Below are positions 55,701 through 63,843 of a stretch of DNA of 64,000 nucleotides, piece by piece. How positions within the stretch are numbered: the stretch's first letter is position 1; every line of letters starts with the position of its first letter. The notes under the pieces are model-generated. The model saw nothing but the letters and a program-made list of their open reading frames with translations. It had not been told where the DNA came from and did not search any database. The DNA is from Ignavibacteria bacterium. GTDB lineage: Bacteria; Bacteroidota; Ignavibacteria; Ignavibacteriales; Ignavibacteriaceae. The stretch covers positions 682,001 through 746,000 of the forward strand of contig JAFLBV010000001.1 of assembly GCA_017302895.1 (NCBI GenBank), written 5' to 3'. Both the position numbers and the translations under genes were made by a program.

Positions 55701-56106
55701 AATCGCCGGTCGAAAATTTGTAAAGACTCTCCGAAAAATCCCTTTTTGATGGAAGTTTTACGAGAAGGATATCGTAAGTGGAGACCAGGAAGTAGCCGTT
55801 CAAAGAGGAAAGATCGTTGAGTGTCTCCTGGATCTTTTTTGAGTTGAATTCCGAAATGGAAATCACAGGTGACTTTACACCCATCAGTTTGATTTCGGTG
55901 GAGGTTTCCAGTACATCCTTCACAGAAGGAACAAGTACCACTACTCTGTCGAACTTCAGTTTCAGTTGTAAAGCGAGCAGGGTTTTAGAACTCCCCGGGA
56001 GGAAGGGAAGTGTATGCAGTTTACCTCTCTCTGATGAAACTGCCCTTACAATATTTCTGATTTCCTTATAATTTCCAAATATGGAAATCAATTCAAAATT
56101 TTCCAT
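52711..56106 (-). CDS. mfd: Transcription-repair coupling factor Mfd
   Basis: 1131 residues. Removes RNA polymerase stalled at DNA damage and recruits UvrA. UvrB-homology region (about 1-330), RNAP-interacting domain (L-A-S-I-K-P-G-D-F-V-V-H-E-E-Y-G-I-G near 455), RecG-like translocase with Walker A G-D-V-G-F-G-K-T near 590, motif II D-E-E-H near 690, T-A-T-P-I-P-R-T-L, G-R-V-G-R-S and the C-terminal autoinhibitory TRCF domain (about 960-1115). Slightly shorter than the E. coli protein, with an acidic insertion near residues 255-295. PAP2 gene lies upstream, four bases between. Confidence 0.97.
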   Translation of the reverse strand: MENFELISIFGNYKEIRNIVRAVSSERGKLHTLPFLPGSSKTLLALQLKLKFDRVVVLVPSVKDVLETSTEIKLMGVKSPVISISEFNSKKIQETLNDLSSLNGYFLVSTYDILLVKLPSKRDFSESLYKFSTGDSISYDKFVALLAGYNYKREKYVEESGFFAQRGAIIDFWSHSESMPVRIEFDGDFIESIRFFDPENQRSVQMVDSATISPELEELSTNDENTFNDDIFDYVTDSLIIADDYYLREASYKEVKISAPDDEVEADSVSEPLYNEDAFLDEFPEDVAEVDEIEKSAKIAFSDIMKKGGNTWLVESGLSIENSLGLDIAAAPSINSNYALLFKTLTQFSENGYSVNIAVENDIQFDRLKDLIYNAKDEFGLMIEDGTIKFTMLPLKEGFFLKSEKVLILSDYQIFGKPFRTKIVSYKRAVKSRRNELASIKPGDFVVHEEYGIGRYAGLHTVKIGDMEQESMKLLFGEGGVVFVNLNYLHLVKKYSSKEGVEPRISILGTNTWENAKTKAKKKIRDIARDLIELYARRKSTKGFSFAGDTVWQKELEASFIYEDTPDQIKVTNEIKEDMESVSPMDRLVCGDVGFGKTEVAVRAAFKAVQDNKQVSVLVPTTILAEQHYNTFRDRLNQFPVRVEVMSRFQSKVRQKEIVEKLKQGEVDIVIGTHRLISKDIEFKDLGLLIIDEEHRFGVKAKEKLRSMRVNVDTLTLTATPIPRTLNFSLHGARDLSIMATPPANRQPVYTKVDLFDIRKIREWLLSEFARNGQVYIVHDRIMSIHKLGDYIKRFVPEAIIGVAHGRMTPDQLEDVIHGFLQRKFNVLLSTKIIESGIDIPNVNTIIVNRADRFGLAELHQLRGRVGRSDRQAYAFFLVPSLTALKKQTLKRLRAIEEFNELGAGFNLAMRDLEIRGAGNLLGTEQSGFITDVGFDMYMKLVGEAVEELKHTEFKEVFKHLGKSTQRTDPKIDTFFEIGIPEQFMPDQTDRLNFYTSLISAGTLKEIDDIKEELSDRFGLLPITAKRLVMTARMRYYASWAMFDRVIIQRNRIMLVLPHKDREEFYEYNFKVLLHLVMTKLRDSIKFDQQRDSMKLIIENTYETPERAIDYLMDLFQQIMNLYGVKKEETE

Positions 56107-56110
56107 TTAA

Positions 56111-56875
56111 TCAAAACCGGTAGTTAATGACGAATACCGGAACTGTCACAGTTGACGGATCGTTGCTGTTTTTGCTGCCAATAAGGCTTCCTGTGAAATA
56201 ACCAATGGCAGAACCCAACACAACATCAGAAAGCCAGTGGTGCCTGTTATAGAGCCTCTCAAACGCCATCAAACCGGCAATCGACCAGTAAACAACCTTC
56301 TCCAGATCATTGTCAGTAGAAAGTGCCATTACGGATGCAAAAGCAAAGCCCGCAGTTGAGTGGCCCGAAGGGAAAGAGGTTTCATCCCAGGCTGTCCTGA
56401 AAAAGTGGAAGTTGGAATTGTCATCGGAGATTGTTGGTCTCTCTCTTCCCGTCAGCATCTTAAGAGCCTGATTGACGAGAGTGGAATATATAAGAGCCGA
56501 GCCCAGTTTTAAACCCAGGTCTTTATTTTTGGCGTTGTCGTAAATACTTCCCTGAAGGTAAAGAGCGCCTGCTGTTGCAAAGACAGCGTAAACGGAGTAT
56601 TTGTTAAATTCATAAAGAGGACTTAGCAGGGGAGTCTTGTTTTTTTTGAAGAAACTGTTCACATCTTCATCGAAATTATATGCCAGCAGAGTGCTTCCGG
56701 CGGTAATTCCGTAGTTGAGCAGATCGTTATTATTGAACCGGGTTGAGGTTTTTAAAATGCTCTCCCCGTAATCTCCAAATTTCTCGAGGTCGGATGATTG
56801 AGAAATTATAGAAGAAAATAATAAAACAAATAATATAAGTGTGTGTTTTAATCTATTGTTAATCAACAAATTCAA
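56111..56875 (-). CDS. PAP2-family membrane phosphatase
   Basis: 254 residues. Signal-like first helix, then the three acid-phosphatase motifs: K-M-L-T-G-R-E-R-P near 140, F-P-S-G-H-S-T near 167, R-L-Y-N-R-H-H-W-L-S-D-V near 213, with active His in the last two. Probably a lipid or undecaprenyl-phosphate phosphatase facing the periplasm. The start codon (TTG 56875) lies inside murQ with a 17-base overlap and no ribosome site, so it is likely coupled to murQ. An internal TTG at 56866 is also possible. Confidence 0.88.
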   Translation of the reverse strand: MNLLINNRLKHTLILFVLLFSSIISQSSDLEKFGDYGESILKTSTRFNNNDLLNYGITAGSTLLAYNFDEDVNSFFKKNKTPLLSPLYEFNKYSVYAVFATAGALYLQGSIYDNAKNKDLGLKLGSALIYSTLVNQALKMLTGRERPTISDDNSNFHFFRTAWDETSFPSGHSTAGFAFASVMALSTDNDLEKVVYWSIAGLMAFERLYNRHHWLSDVVLGSAIGYFTGSLIGSKNSNDPSTVTVPVFVINYRF

Positions 56876-57794
56876 TGGCTTTTCTTACAAAGCCGTCAGT
56901 TAAATCGAGTCTTCTTTTTGCTTCATCAGCGGAGACATTTGCTTTTATCATCACGAGAGCCGTCTTCACATGCCCGCCTGCTTCTGTGAGATACGAGGTC
57001 GCTTCATCATAATCGAGACCGGTTATGGTCATTACAACTCTTTTCGCTCTCTCCACAAGCTTTTTGTTTGTCATCTGGAGATCGATCATCATATTTTCAT
57101 AAACCTTACCCATTCTTATCATGGAGCAGGTTGTAAGCATATTCAATACCAGTTTCTGGGCAGTGCCGCTTTTCATTCTCGTGGAGCCCATTACCACTTC
57201 CGGCCCAACATAGGGGCAAATTGGGATATCCACAGATTCAATGTTAAACGCTTCTCTCGGAGTGCAGGTTACATAAACCGTAGTTGCTCCGATTTCCTTC
57301 GCCTTTTTTACCGCACCAATTACATATGGAGTTCTCCTGCTGGCAGCGATACCGCATACAACATCGTTTGCGGTGACACCTGCGGCAAGTACATCCCTTT
57401 CACCGTTAATTTCGTGATCTTCTGCTCCCTCCTGTGCCCTGAACATTGCTTCTTTTCCACCTGCTATATATCCCTCGATCATGCCGAAAGGAGTACCAAA
57501 AGTAGGGGGGCATTCAGATGCATCCACGACACCAAGCCTGCCTGAAGTTCCGGCTCCGAAGTAAAGAAGTCTCCCTCCGCTTTTAAGGGACTTTACTATT
57601 GCCTCAACTGCTTTTGAGATGTATGGAATTTCCTTCTCTACAGCAAAAGGGACTGTCTTATCCTCTTCATTCATAATATGGAGAATTTCATCCACTGAGG
57701 CTGCATCTATTTCCATGGATCGGGGATTTCTCTGTTCGGTTGAGAGGCCGGCTATTTCGTTAAAAAGGGACTGGTCAGTGCCGTTTATTATCAT
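56859..57794 (-). CDS. murQ: N-acetylmuramic acid 6-phosphate etherase
   Basis: 311 residues. Cleaves the lactyl ether of MurNAc-6P to GlcNAc-6P and D-lactate in wall recycling. G-A-G-T-S-G-R-L-G-V near 80, D-A-S-E-C-P-P-T-F, and the later G-S-T-R-M-K-S-G-T-A near 205 are the SIS-type signatures. The N-terminal Q-R-N-P-R-S is conserved. The start overlaps the rsmG stop by four bases (ATGA); GGAG lies upstream. Confidence 0.96.
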   Translation of the reverse strand: MIINGTDQSLFNEIAGLSTEQRNPRSMEIDAASVDEILHIMNEEDKTVPFAVEKEIPYISKAVEAIVKSLKSGGRLLYFGAGTSGRLGVVDASECPPTFGTPFGMIEGYIAGGKEAMFRAQEGAEDHEINGERDVLAAGVTANDVVCGIAASRRTPYVIGAVKKAKEIGATTVYVTCTPREAFNIESVDIPICPYVGPEVVMGSTRMKSGTAQKLVLNMLTTCSMIRMGKVYENMMIDLQMTNKKLVERAKRVVMTITGLDYDEATSYLTEAGGHVKTALVMIKANVSADEAKRRLDLTDGFVRKAIEFVD

Positions 57795-58471
57795 TTGTAT
57801 AACTCCAGGTAAACAAGTTTTTTACCTTTTTCATTCTTAGTATTTGTTGGCTTATATCTTAATTCATAGATTGTGGATCTTTTGAACATATAGCCATATT
57901 TAGCTTTTGCCTCTTCAAACTCGGCAGTGATATCGCCTCCCTTAATAATCAGCATTGCTGCCTTTTCTTTTATCAGGGGGACTGAGAATTGGACGAGTGA
58001 TAAAAGATCAACCGTTGCTCTGCTGATAATTATGTCGAATTTACCCGCATATTTTTTTACAAACTCGACACCCTCCACCCTTGTATTTTCAACAATTACA
58101 TTTCTTAACATAAGTTTATCCACAAACTCCGAAACAGCATTTGTCTTTTTGGTTATGGAATCAACAAGTACACCTTGAAGATCAGGTCTCATTATTGCAA
58201 ATGGAATACCAGGGAGCCCGCCACCCGATCCGATGTCAAGAAATGTAGTTGCCCGTTCAGGTAAAAATTTGGAGATATATGCCGAAATGAAAACATGATT
58301 TTCAACAACATTTGCGATATCTTTGCGCGAAACAAGATTGATTACTTCATTCTTTTCTGCAAGAAGTCCCGCAAAAAACGCAAGTCTTCCCAGGGTGTTT
58401 TCGTCAGGGTTCTGGTTGTTTTCCCAAAAAAAGTGGGTTAGTTGTCTTAAATAAGTATCAACAGATATCAA
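57791..58471 (-). CDS. rsmG: 16S rRNA m7G527 methyltransferase RsmG
   Basis: 226 residues. Methylates G527 of 16S rRNA using SAM. Rossmann motif I L-D-I-G-S-G-G-G-L-P-G-I-P near 73; N-L-V-S-R-K-D near 43; S-R-A near 145. TTG start with GGAG seven bases upstream. It follows mnmG (23 bases apart), the usual gidA-gidB order. Confidence 0.96.
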   Translation of the reverse strand: MISVDTYLRQLTHFFWENNQNPDENTLGRLAFFAGLLAEKNEVINLVSRKDIANVVENHVFISAYISKFLPERATTFLDIGSGGGLPGIPFAIMRPDLQGVLVDSITKKTNAVSEFVDKLMLRNVIVENTRVEGVEFVKKYAGKFDIIISRATVDLLSLVQFSVPLIKEKAAMLIIKGGDITAEFEEAKAKYGYMFKRSTIYELRYKPTNTKNEKGKKLVYLELYK

Positions 58472-58494
58472 TAATTTCTCCGAAATATCTTAAA

Positions 58495-60372
58495 TCACTT
58501 ATTCAAATATACCATTAAGATAGAAATATCTGAAGGAGTAACACCGGAAATACGGGATGCCTGACCTATATTTCGTGGTTTTACCCTTGAAAGTTTCTCT
58601 CTTCCTTCAGCAGAAAGGGATTGAACCTGTTTGTAATCAAGATCAACGGGGATTGCCCGGTCTTCATATTTTTCGAGTTTGTTGATTGTGTCCTGCTGCC
58701 GGGTTATGTATCCTTCATATTTAAGCGTCAATTCTATCTGGAAGGCCGTCTCTTTGTCGCTTAATATTTCCTTCAGTTCGGGGGAATCCGCCTCAATAAT
58801 CAGGTTGCCCAGTTTATATGCATCTATTTCAGGTCGCTTGATAATCTTCTCAATAGTCTCGGAGAATTGTACATCCGAGGAAGAGAATTCCCGAAGGAAG
58901 GGGTTTAGTATGTCAGGTGTAATTTTAACAGATTTTGAAAGCTCAATGCCACGAAAGATTTTACTTTCCTTTTCCTTGACAATCTTTAATTCATCATCGC
59001 TTATCAAACCGATTCTGTGACCATGATGAGAAAGTCTTGTGTCAGCATTATCCTGCCGTAGCAAGAGCCGGTGTTCGGCTCTGGATGTAAACATTCTGTA
59101 AGGCTCCGTGGTTGATTTCCCGACCAGATCATCAACCAAAACACCGATATAAGCTTCACTTCTCTTCAGAACCAGTTCCTTTTCGTTCCTGAGTTTAAGC
59201 GCAGCATTGATACCTGCCATAAGACCCTGTGCGGCGGCTTCTTCATATCCCGATGTACCGTTTATCTGTCCGGCAAAATACAATCCCTTTACCAGTTTGG
59301 TTTCCATCGTAAGATCAATTTGATGAGGCGGGAAGAAGTCATATTCAACCGCATAACCGGGACGAACCATAACAATGTTTTCAAGTCCTTTTATAAGTTT
59401 CAAAGCTTCAAGTTGGATCTCTGCAGGAAGTGAAGTGGAAAAACCATTCACATAAATCAATTCAGAATCCAATCCTTCGGGTTCGAGAAACAACTGATGG
59501 CGTGGTTTATCGGAAAATCTGACTATTTTATCTTCAATCGACGGGCAGTACCGTGGCCCGGTTCCCTGTATAATTCCCGTAAACATTGGTGAACTGGAAA
59601 AACCCTTTTCAAGTATTTTATGAACTCTGTCATCGGTATAAGTGAGGTGACAGGAAACCTGTGGCAGGAAGGGAAATAGCGATTTATCTGTTCTGTGAGA
59701 AAATGGTTGGGGAGACTCATCGCCGGGTTGTTCCTCAAGAGCATTCCAGTCGATGGAATCTTTATGTAATCTTGGTGGTGTTCCTGTTTTTAACCTGCCT
59801 GTTTCAAATCCTGCTTTAATCAAAGATTCGGTGATTCCCGTTGCAGGTTTTTCTCCAAATCTGCCACCGGGGGTTGCCTGTAATCCCGTGTGCATCAATC
59901 CATTCAGGAATGTACCGGAAGATAGAACAACCGCCTTGGCATCGATTTCTTCACCGTGAGCTGTTTTCACTCCGATAATTTTTCCATCTTCGATCAGAAT
60001 TTCAACGATTGATTCAGATATTATTTCAAGGTTTGGAGTTTTTTCCACGACTTCAAGAGCAATTTGGGAATAAATGTCTCTGTCATTCTGGCTTCTTGGT
60101 GACCATACAGCGGGACCCTTGCTTCTGTTCAGCATTCTAAACTGTATGCCGGAACGATCAGCAATTTCTCCCATTACACCTCCCAAAGCATCTATTTCAC
60201 GCACCAGGTGCCCTTTTGCAGTTCCACCTACCGCCGGGTTGCAGGATAATCTTCCTGTGGCATACTTATCCATCGAAACAAGAGCTGTTTTACATCCCAT
60301 TCTTGCTGCAGCGACTGAAGCCTCTATTCCGGCATGTCCGCCACCAATTACAATTACATCATATTTACGCAT
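58495..60372 (-). CDS. mnmG: tRNA uridine modification enzyme MnmG (GidA)
   Basis: 625 residues. With MnmE makes the (carboxymethyl)aminomethyl group at U34 of tRNAs. FAD motif G-G-G-H-A-G-I-E-A near 10, S-C-N-P-A-V-G-G near 44, G-T-G-P-R-Y-C-P-S near 273, and the helical C-terminal domain that meets MnmE. GAAG lies before the ATG. A parS-like pair lies just upstream, and mnmE is separated from it by the repeat region and the DUF559 gene. Confidence 0.97.
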   Translation of the reverse strand: MRKYDVIVIGGGHAGIEASVAAARMGCKTALVSMDKYATGRLSCNPAVGGTAKGHLVREIDALGGVMGEIADRSGIQFRMLNRSKGPAVWSPRSQNDRDIYSQIALEVVEKTPNLEIISESIVEILIEDGKIIGVKTAHGEEIDAKAVVLSSGTFLNGLMHTGLQATPGGRFGEKPATGITESLIKAGFETGRLKTGTPPRLHKDSIDWNALEEQPGDESPQPFSHRTDKSLFPFLPQVSCHLTYTDDRVHKILEKGFSSSPMFTGIIQGTGPRYCPSIEDKIVRFSDKPRHQLFLEPEGLDSELIYVNGFSTSLPAEIQLEALKLIKGLENIVMVRPGYAVEYDFFPPHQIDLTMETKLVKGLYFAGQINGTSGYEEAAAQGLMAGINAALKLRNEKELVLKRSEAYIGVLVDDLVGKSTTEPYRMFTSRAEHRLLLRQDNADTRLSHHGHRIGLISDDELKIVKEKESKIFRGIELSKSVKITPDILNPFLREFSSSDVQFSETIEKIIKRPEIDAYKLGNLIIEADSPELKEILSDKETAFQIELTLKYEGYITRQQDTINKLEKYEDRAIPVDLDYKQVQSLSAEGREKLSRVKPRNIGQASRISGVTPSDISILMVYLNK

Positions 60373-60386
60373 TTAATCTTCTGTTT

Positions 60387-60402
60387 TGTTTCATGTGAAA
60401 CA
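60387..60402. promoter_or_regulatory. parS-like site 1
   Basis: TGTTTCATGTGAAACA differs from the common ParB site TGTTTCACGTGAAACA only in one central base. It lies 15 bases upstream of the mnmG start. Confidence 0.75.
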
Positions 60403-60454
60403 TTTTAATAGTTGTGTTAGTGTCAGTTTAGTTAAAAAATATAAAAGTGAAGTT

Positions 60455-60470
60455 TGTTTCATGTGAAACA
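60455..60470. promoter_or_regulatory. parS-like site 2
   Basis: A second identical TGTTTCATGTGAAACA, 68 bases from the first. The duplicated identical 16-mer in a gap close to oriC supports a ParB-binding role. Confidence 0.75.
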
Positions 60471-60498
60471 TTTTACTACCGTCTCGTACCGCCCCGTA

Positions 60499-60710
60499 CC
60501 GCCCCCCAACCCCCCTCCTTCTAAAGGTGGGGGGGGGCTCGATGGATAAACTTTGTCGCAGGGGATTGGGAGTTTTTGATATCAAAAACAAAAAAATCGG
60601 GCTTATAAAAAAATCTAAAATCGATCCAAAAACCACCAACCACCACCCCAAAACAAACTCAACATTCCCCCCACCTTAACAAGGAGGGGGGCAGGGGGGC
60701 GGTGGAGACT
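60499..60710. repeat. GC-rich unit 1 with terminal inverted repeats
   Basis: Left end 60499-60540 reads C-C-G-C-C-C-C-C-C-A-A-C, then CCCCCCTCCTT, TAAAGGTGGGGGG. Right end 60666-60703 is its near inverse (CCCCCCACCTT, AAGGAGGGGGG, CAGGGGGGCGG). Between them are about 125 AT-rich bases and a preceding C-C-A-C-C-C-C-A-A-A-A-C-A-A-A-C-T-C-A segment shared with unit 2. Confidence 0.75.
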
Positions 60711-60828
60711 TTCTTCCACCGAAAAATCAAATCCAAAACACAGCGACAAAATGAAAGGTGTATCATCAGCACAACATGAAAAAGAGATCAAAAATGCCCA
60801 AGCGTTCTTGGGAAAATTACTCTCCTTA

Positions 60829-61026
60829 CCGCCCCCCAACCCCCCTCCTTGTAAAGGTGGGGGGCTTGATTGACGAAACTTATCGATGGGAAAGCAGATT
60901 TTCGGCTGACAAAAATCTCAATAACAGAAAAAATTAAATTAACCGAAAAACCCCAACCCCCACCCCAAAACGAACTCAATGCTCCCCCCACCTTTACAAG
61001 GAGGGGGGCAGGGGGGCGGTCGGGAC
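60829..61026. repeat. GC-rich unit 2 with terminal inverted repeats
   Basis: Second copy in the same orientation: left end 60829-60866, right end 60983-61020. The stretch after the left end (GCTTGATTGACGAAACTT) resembles that of unit 1 (GCTCGATGGATAAACTTT), so the whole unit is duplicated, not just its ends. It stops 37 bases before the DUF559 gene's stop codon. Confidence 0.75.
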
Positions 61027-61062
61027 TCACCCTAAAAACCCGAGAAGCCAATAAAGCAGTCA

Positions 61063-61422
61063 TCACCTTACCGGAAGATGCTTCCTTATTCTCTCCAAAA
61101 CTTTATTGATATCATCAAAGACTTCTTCATTAAAGAATCTTATGGTTTCAATTCCGATAGATTCAAGATATTTATCTCGTGCGAGATCATATTCCACAGC
61201 TTCTACACCGTTGTGGGAATCGCCATCAAGTTCGATACAGAGTTTTAGCTCGACACAATAAAAATCAAGAATGTAGTTGTTGACGCTGTATTGTCTTCGG
61301 AATTTGAAACCGGTCTTTTTGTGTTTTAGTTCGTCCCACAGCTTTTGTTCTGCGGAAGTGGCGTTATTCCGGAGGTTTTTTCTTCTGTCTTTGAGATAAT
61401 TTCTATTGAAAAGATCTGTCAT
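61063..61422 (-). CDS. DUF559 endonuclease-like protein
   Basis: 119 residues. DUF559 family, of the very-short-patch-repair/PD-(D/E)XK-like nuclease fold: R-K-N-L-R-N-N-A-T-S-A-E-Q-K-L-W at the start, F-R-R-Q-Y-S-V-N-N-Y-I-L-D-F-Y-C with the catalytic Asp, L-C-I-E-L-D-G-D-S-H with further acidic/His residues, and the R-D-K-Y-L-E-S-I-G-I-E-T-I-R-F tail. Its ATG overlaps the mnmE stop (ATGA), so it would be translated with mnmE. The two GC-rich units lie directly downstream. DUF559 proteins are common in bacteria but their job is unclear. Confidence 0.88.
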   Translation of the reverse strand: MTDLFNRNYLKDRRKNLRNNATSAEQKLWDELKHKKTGFKFRRQYSVNNYILDFYCVELKLCIELDGDSHNGVEAVEYDLARDKYLESIGIETIRFFNEEVFDDINKVLERIRKHLPVR

Positions 61423-62774
61423 TTTCCAATGCAGAAGTGCATAAAAATGTTATTCAGGATATCATCGGTTGTAATCTCACCGGTAATTTCTGCCAGCGAG
61501 TTTTCGGCATTTCGAAGATCGACAGAGATAAATTCTCCGCTCAGATTCAGATTACATGACTCCCGGGCATTTTCGAGATTTTGTTTTGCCTGTTTGAGGC
61601 AGTTATAGTGTCGCATATTTGACACTACTGCACCCTTCTCGCTGTATGACTCTGAGCCGAGAGCTTTCTCTTTTAATAAATCAAAAAGTTCGTAGATACC
61701 CTCACCCGTTTTTGCTGATATCGAAATGTCGGCTTTTAGAAGAGAGGAATGTTTGATATCCACTTTGTTGAGCACCACGATGATTTTGTTTTCACTTGTT
61801 AATTCTTTAATTTCATCATAAAGATCGACTGAGATATTTTGTACTACATCGTTGATAAAGAGAACGAGGTCGGCGTTTTTTACCGCCTCTCTGCTCCGCA
61901 TTACACCTTCAATTTCAACTTCATCATCTGTCTCTCGAATACCGGCAGTATCGAAGAGGCGATACAGGACTCCGTCAATCACCACCTCCTCCCTGATGAT
62001 ATCCCGGGTTGTACCCGGAATGGAGCTGACTATTGCCCTGTATTCCTTAAGGAGGTAGTTTAAAAGTGAAGATTTCCCCACATTTGGTTGTCCGACAAGA
62101 GCCACATTCACGCCATCTCTGATAACCCTGCCAAATGCATATGATGAGAGAAGCTGGTCTATTTCGGAGATGATACTTGTGATTCTTTTGATCAGTTCAT
62201 GCCGGTCAACAAATTCGATATCTTCCTCGGCAAAATCGAGTTCCAGTTCAACCAAAGAGGAGGTATTTACGAGCATGGAACGCAGTTCGTTTACTTTCGA
62301 TGAAAGCAGACCATCCAGTTGATTTCTTGCTCCGCGAAGTGAAGCTTCGGAACGGGCTGAAATGAGCTCCATTACCGCTTCCGCCTGCGAGAGGTCGATT
62401 CTGCCGTTCAGGAAAGCTCTTTTGGTAAATTCACCCGGCTCTGCATTTCTGATTCCAAGATCGTAAAGCAGTTCTGTAATCCGTCTGGTAATTGTCGGAT
62501 TCCCGTGGCAGGAGATTTCTATCGAGTTTTCGCCTGTGTAGGAGTTGGGGGCCTTAAAAACTGAAACGACTACATCATCAACAATATTGCCATCGGGGGA
62601 AATGATTTTCCCGTATTTAAGGGAGTGGGAAGCTGCATTTATGAGTGGCTGGTTACCCCGGAATATCCGGTCAGCGGCGGAAATTGCGTTTTCACCGCTG
62701 ATCCTGATAACCGAAATGGCGCCAACTCCCGGCGGAGTGACTATGGCCGTAATTGTATCTTCTTTGAAATTCAT
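61419..62774 (-). CDS. mnmE: tRNA modification GTPase MnmE (TrmE)
   Basis: 451 residues. Partner of MnmG in U34 modification. N-terminal folate-binding domain ([14 protein letters not shown]), helical domain, inserted Ras-like G domain with G-Q-P-N-V-G-K-S-S near 228, D-T-A-G-I-R-E-T near 273, N-K-V-D near 338, and the C-terminal C-I-G-K with the essential Cys. First gene in the unit with DUF559. Confidence 0.97.
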   Translation of the reverse strand: MNFKEDTITAIVTPPGVGAISVIRISGENAISAADRIFRGNQPLINAASHSLKYGKIISPDGNIVDDVVVSVFKAPNSYTGENSIEISCHGNPTITRRITELLYDLGIRNAEPGEFTKRAFLNGRIDLSQAEAVMELISARSEASLRGARNQLDGLLSSKVNELRSMLVNTSSLVELELDFAEEDIEFVDRHELIKRITSIISEIDQLLSSYAFGRVIRDGVNVALVGQPNVGKSSLLNYLLKEYRAIVSSIPGTTRDIIREEVVIDGVLYRLFDTAGIRETDDEVEIEGVMRSREAVKNADLVLFINDVVQNISVDLYDEIKELTSENKIIVVLNKVDIKHSSLLKADISISAKTGEGIYELFDLLKEKALGSESYSEKGAVVSNMRHYNCLKQAKQNLENARESCNLNLSGEFISVDLRNAENSLAEITGEITTDDILNNIFMHFCIGK

Positions 62775-62850
62775 AAGTTACAAAAATAAACAAATAAAAC
62801 CGCAAAGAAAAATAAAGCCGCAGCGAGCTTATTATATAAAATAAATAATA

Positions 62851-63843
62851 TTAAATTGCAAACACTCTGTGGTATATGAAATCGAAAGAGAACGATTTTG
62901 TGTCCACTCTTCTGTCGATATATTCTGCGACCTGTTTTAACCTTTTGGGGATGGCGAGCAGTTTATCCTGTGCGATTCTGCCGGCTTCATTCAATCCGGT
63001 CAGAGCCTCCACTTCCCAGAATTTCAGCACATCTTCGACGATCTTTTTATAGTCCCATGGACCATAAATTCCCGATCGTCTGACCACATCAGCCATTTCT
63101 TTAAAGTTGGGCATGCTTAAGCCCGGCATTTCGATCGAGGGAAGAATATGCAGAGCGGATTCAAGTGCTCTGTTGGTATCAATCGAAAGGAGGGACTTCA
63201 TGACCTTCCTGTAGAAAGCATAGTGTCGTGCTTCATCCGCAGCGATTGATGAGAGAATACCCTCGAGGAGTGGTTCATATTTCCCGGCAGTTTTCCCCGT
63301 ATTGCCATGGGTTACCTGGGTTGCCCTTTCCTGAAGGGAAGTGTAGGCAAAAACGCGATAGGGATCTTTATCCCATGCGGGTCTGAAACCTGCTTCCTGA
63401 TAGGCATACTGCATAATTTCGACGCATCTAAAATTAAAGAGGCGGGAGTCGCGTGCATAATCACGGAGAATTCCACCGTGCCTGTCTTCTTCAGCAGTCC
63501 AAATTGAGTTCCAGGTTTTCCAGACGCTTTCCTCACCGAGATAGGTTGCCAGGAGGCGGTGGAAGTGGGGCAATCCTTCCTCTGTCAGGAGACCAAGAGC
63601 AACTGCCACCCTTACAGAATCATCCATTCCTCTTGCCCGATCCCGGAGAATTTGGATATTTTTAACTTCATCATCACTCATCTTTTCATCAGCAGGAAGA
63701 AAATCACTGGGGAACCACAATCTTCTTTTTTGGAGATGCTCGTCCATCATTTCAGCCACTTCAGTCTCGAGAGTCTGCAACACCTCCGCTTTGCTTCTGC
63801 TTTCAGACTCAAGGCTTGGTGGGGAGTTCACGATTATTTCCAT
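62851..63843 (-). CDS. Acyl-ACP desaturase (soluble di-iron)
   Basis: 330 residues. Ferritin-like all-helical desaturase (FA_desaturase_2 / stearoyl-ACP type) that adds a double bond to acyl-ACP using oxygen and ferredoxin. Di-iron ligands: E-E-S-V-W near 110 with T-A-E-E-D-R-H-G near 118, and A-A-D-E-A-R-H-Y near 205. Needs oxygen, so the organism probably meets oxygen at times despite its anaerobic enzymes. Alone, with mnmE 76 bases downstream on the same strand. Confidence 0.93.
   Translation of the reverse strand: MEIIVNSPPSLESESRSKAEVLQTLETEVAEMMDEHLQKRRLWFPSDFLPADEKMSDDEVKNIQILRDRARGMDDSVRVAVALGLLTEEGLPHFHRLLATYLGEESVWKTWNSIWTAEEDRHGGILRDYARDSRLFNFRCVEIMQYAYQEAGFRPAWDKDPYRVFAYTSLQERATQVTHGNTGKTAGKYEPLLEGILSSIAADEARHYAFYRKVMKSLLSIDTNRALESALHILPSIEMPGLSMPNFKEMADVVRRSGIYGPWDYKKIVEDVLKFWEVEALTGLNEAGRIAQDKLLAIPKRLKQVAEYIDRRVDTKSFSFDFIYHRVFAI

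Larger units (their letters stand above)
60373..61062. repeat. Gene-free region with parS-like pair and two GC-rich repeat units
   Basis: 690 bases. Left: two parS-like sites. Then two similar units (60499-60710 and 60829-61026), each bounded by inverted G/C-rich termini. Open frames here are translations of the G-tracts (proline- and glycine-rich) and are not genes. Confidence 0.8.

Noticed and set aside
60391..61066. Three open frames rich in Pro and Gly, such as P-P-A-P-L-L-V-K-V-G-G
   Set aside because: They are translations of the G/C repeat tracts, lack ribosome sites and would cross both repeat units.
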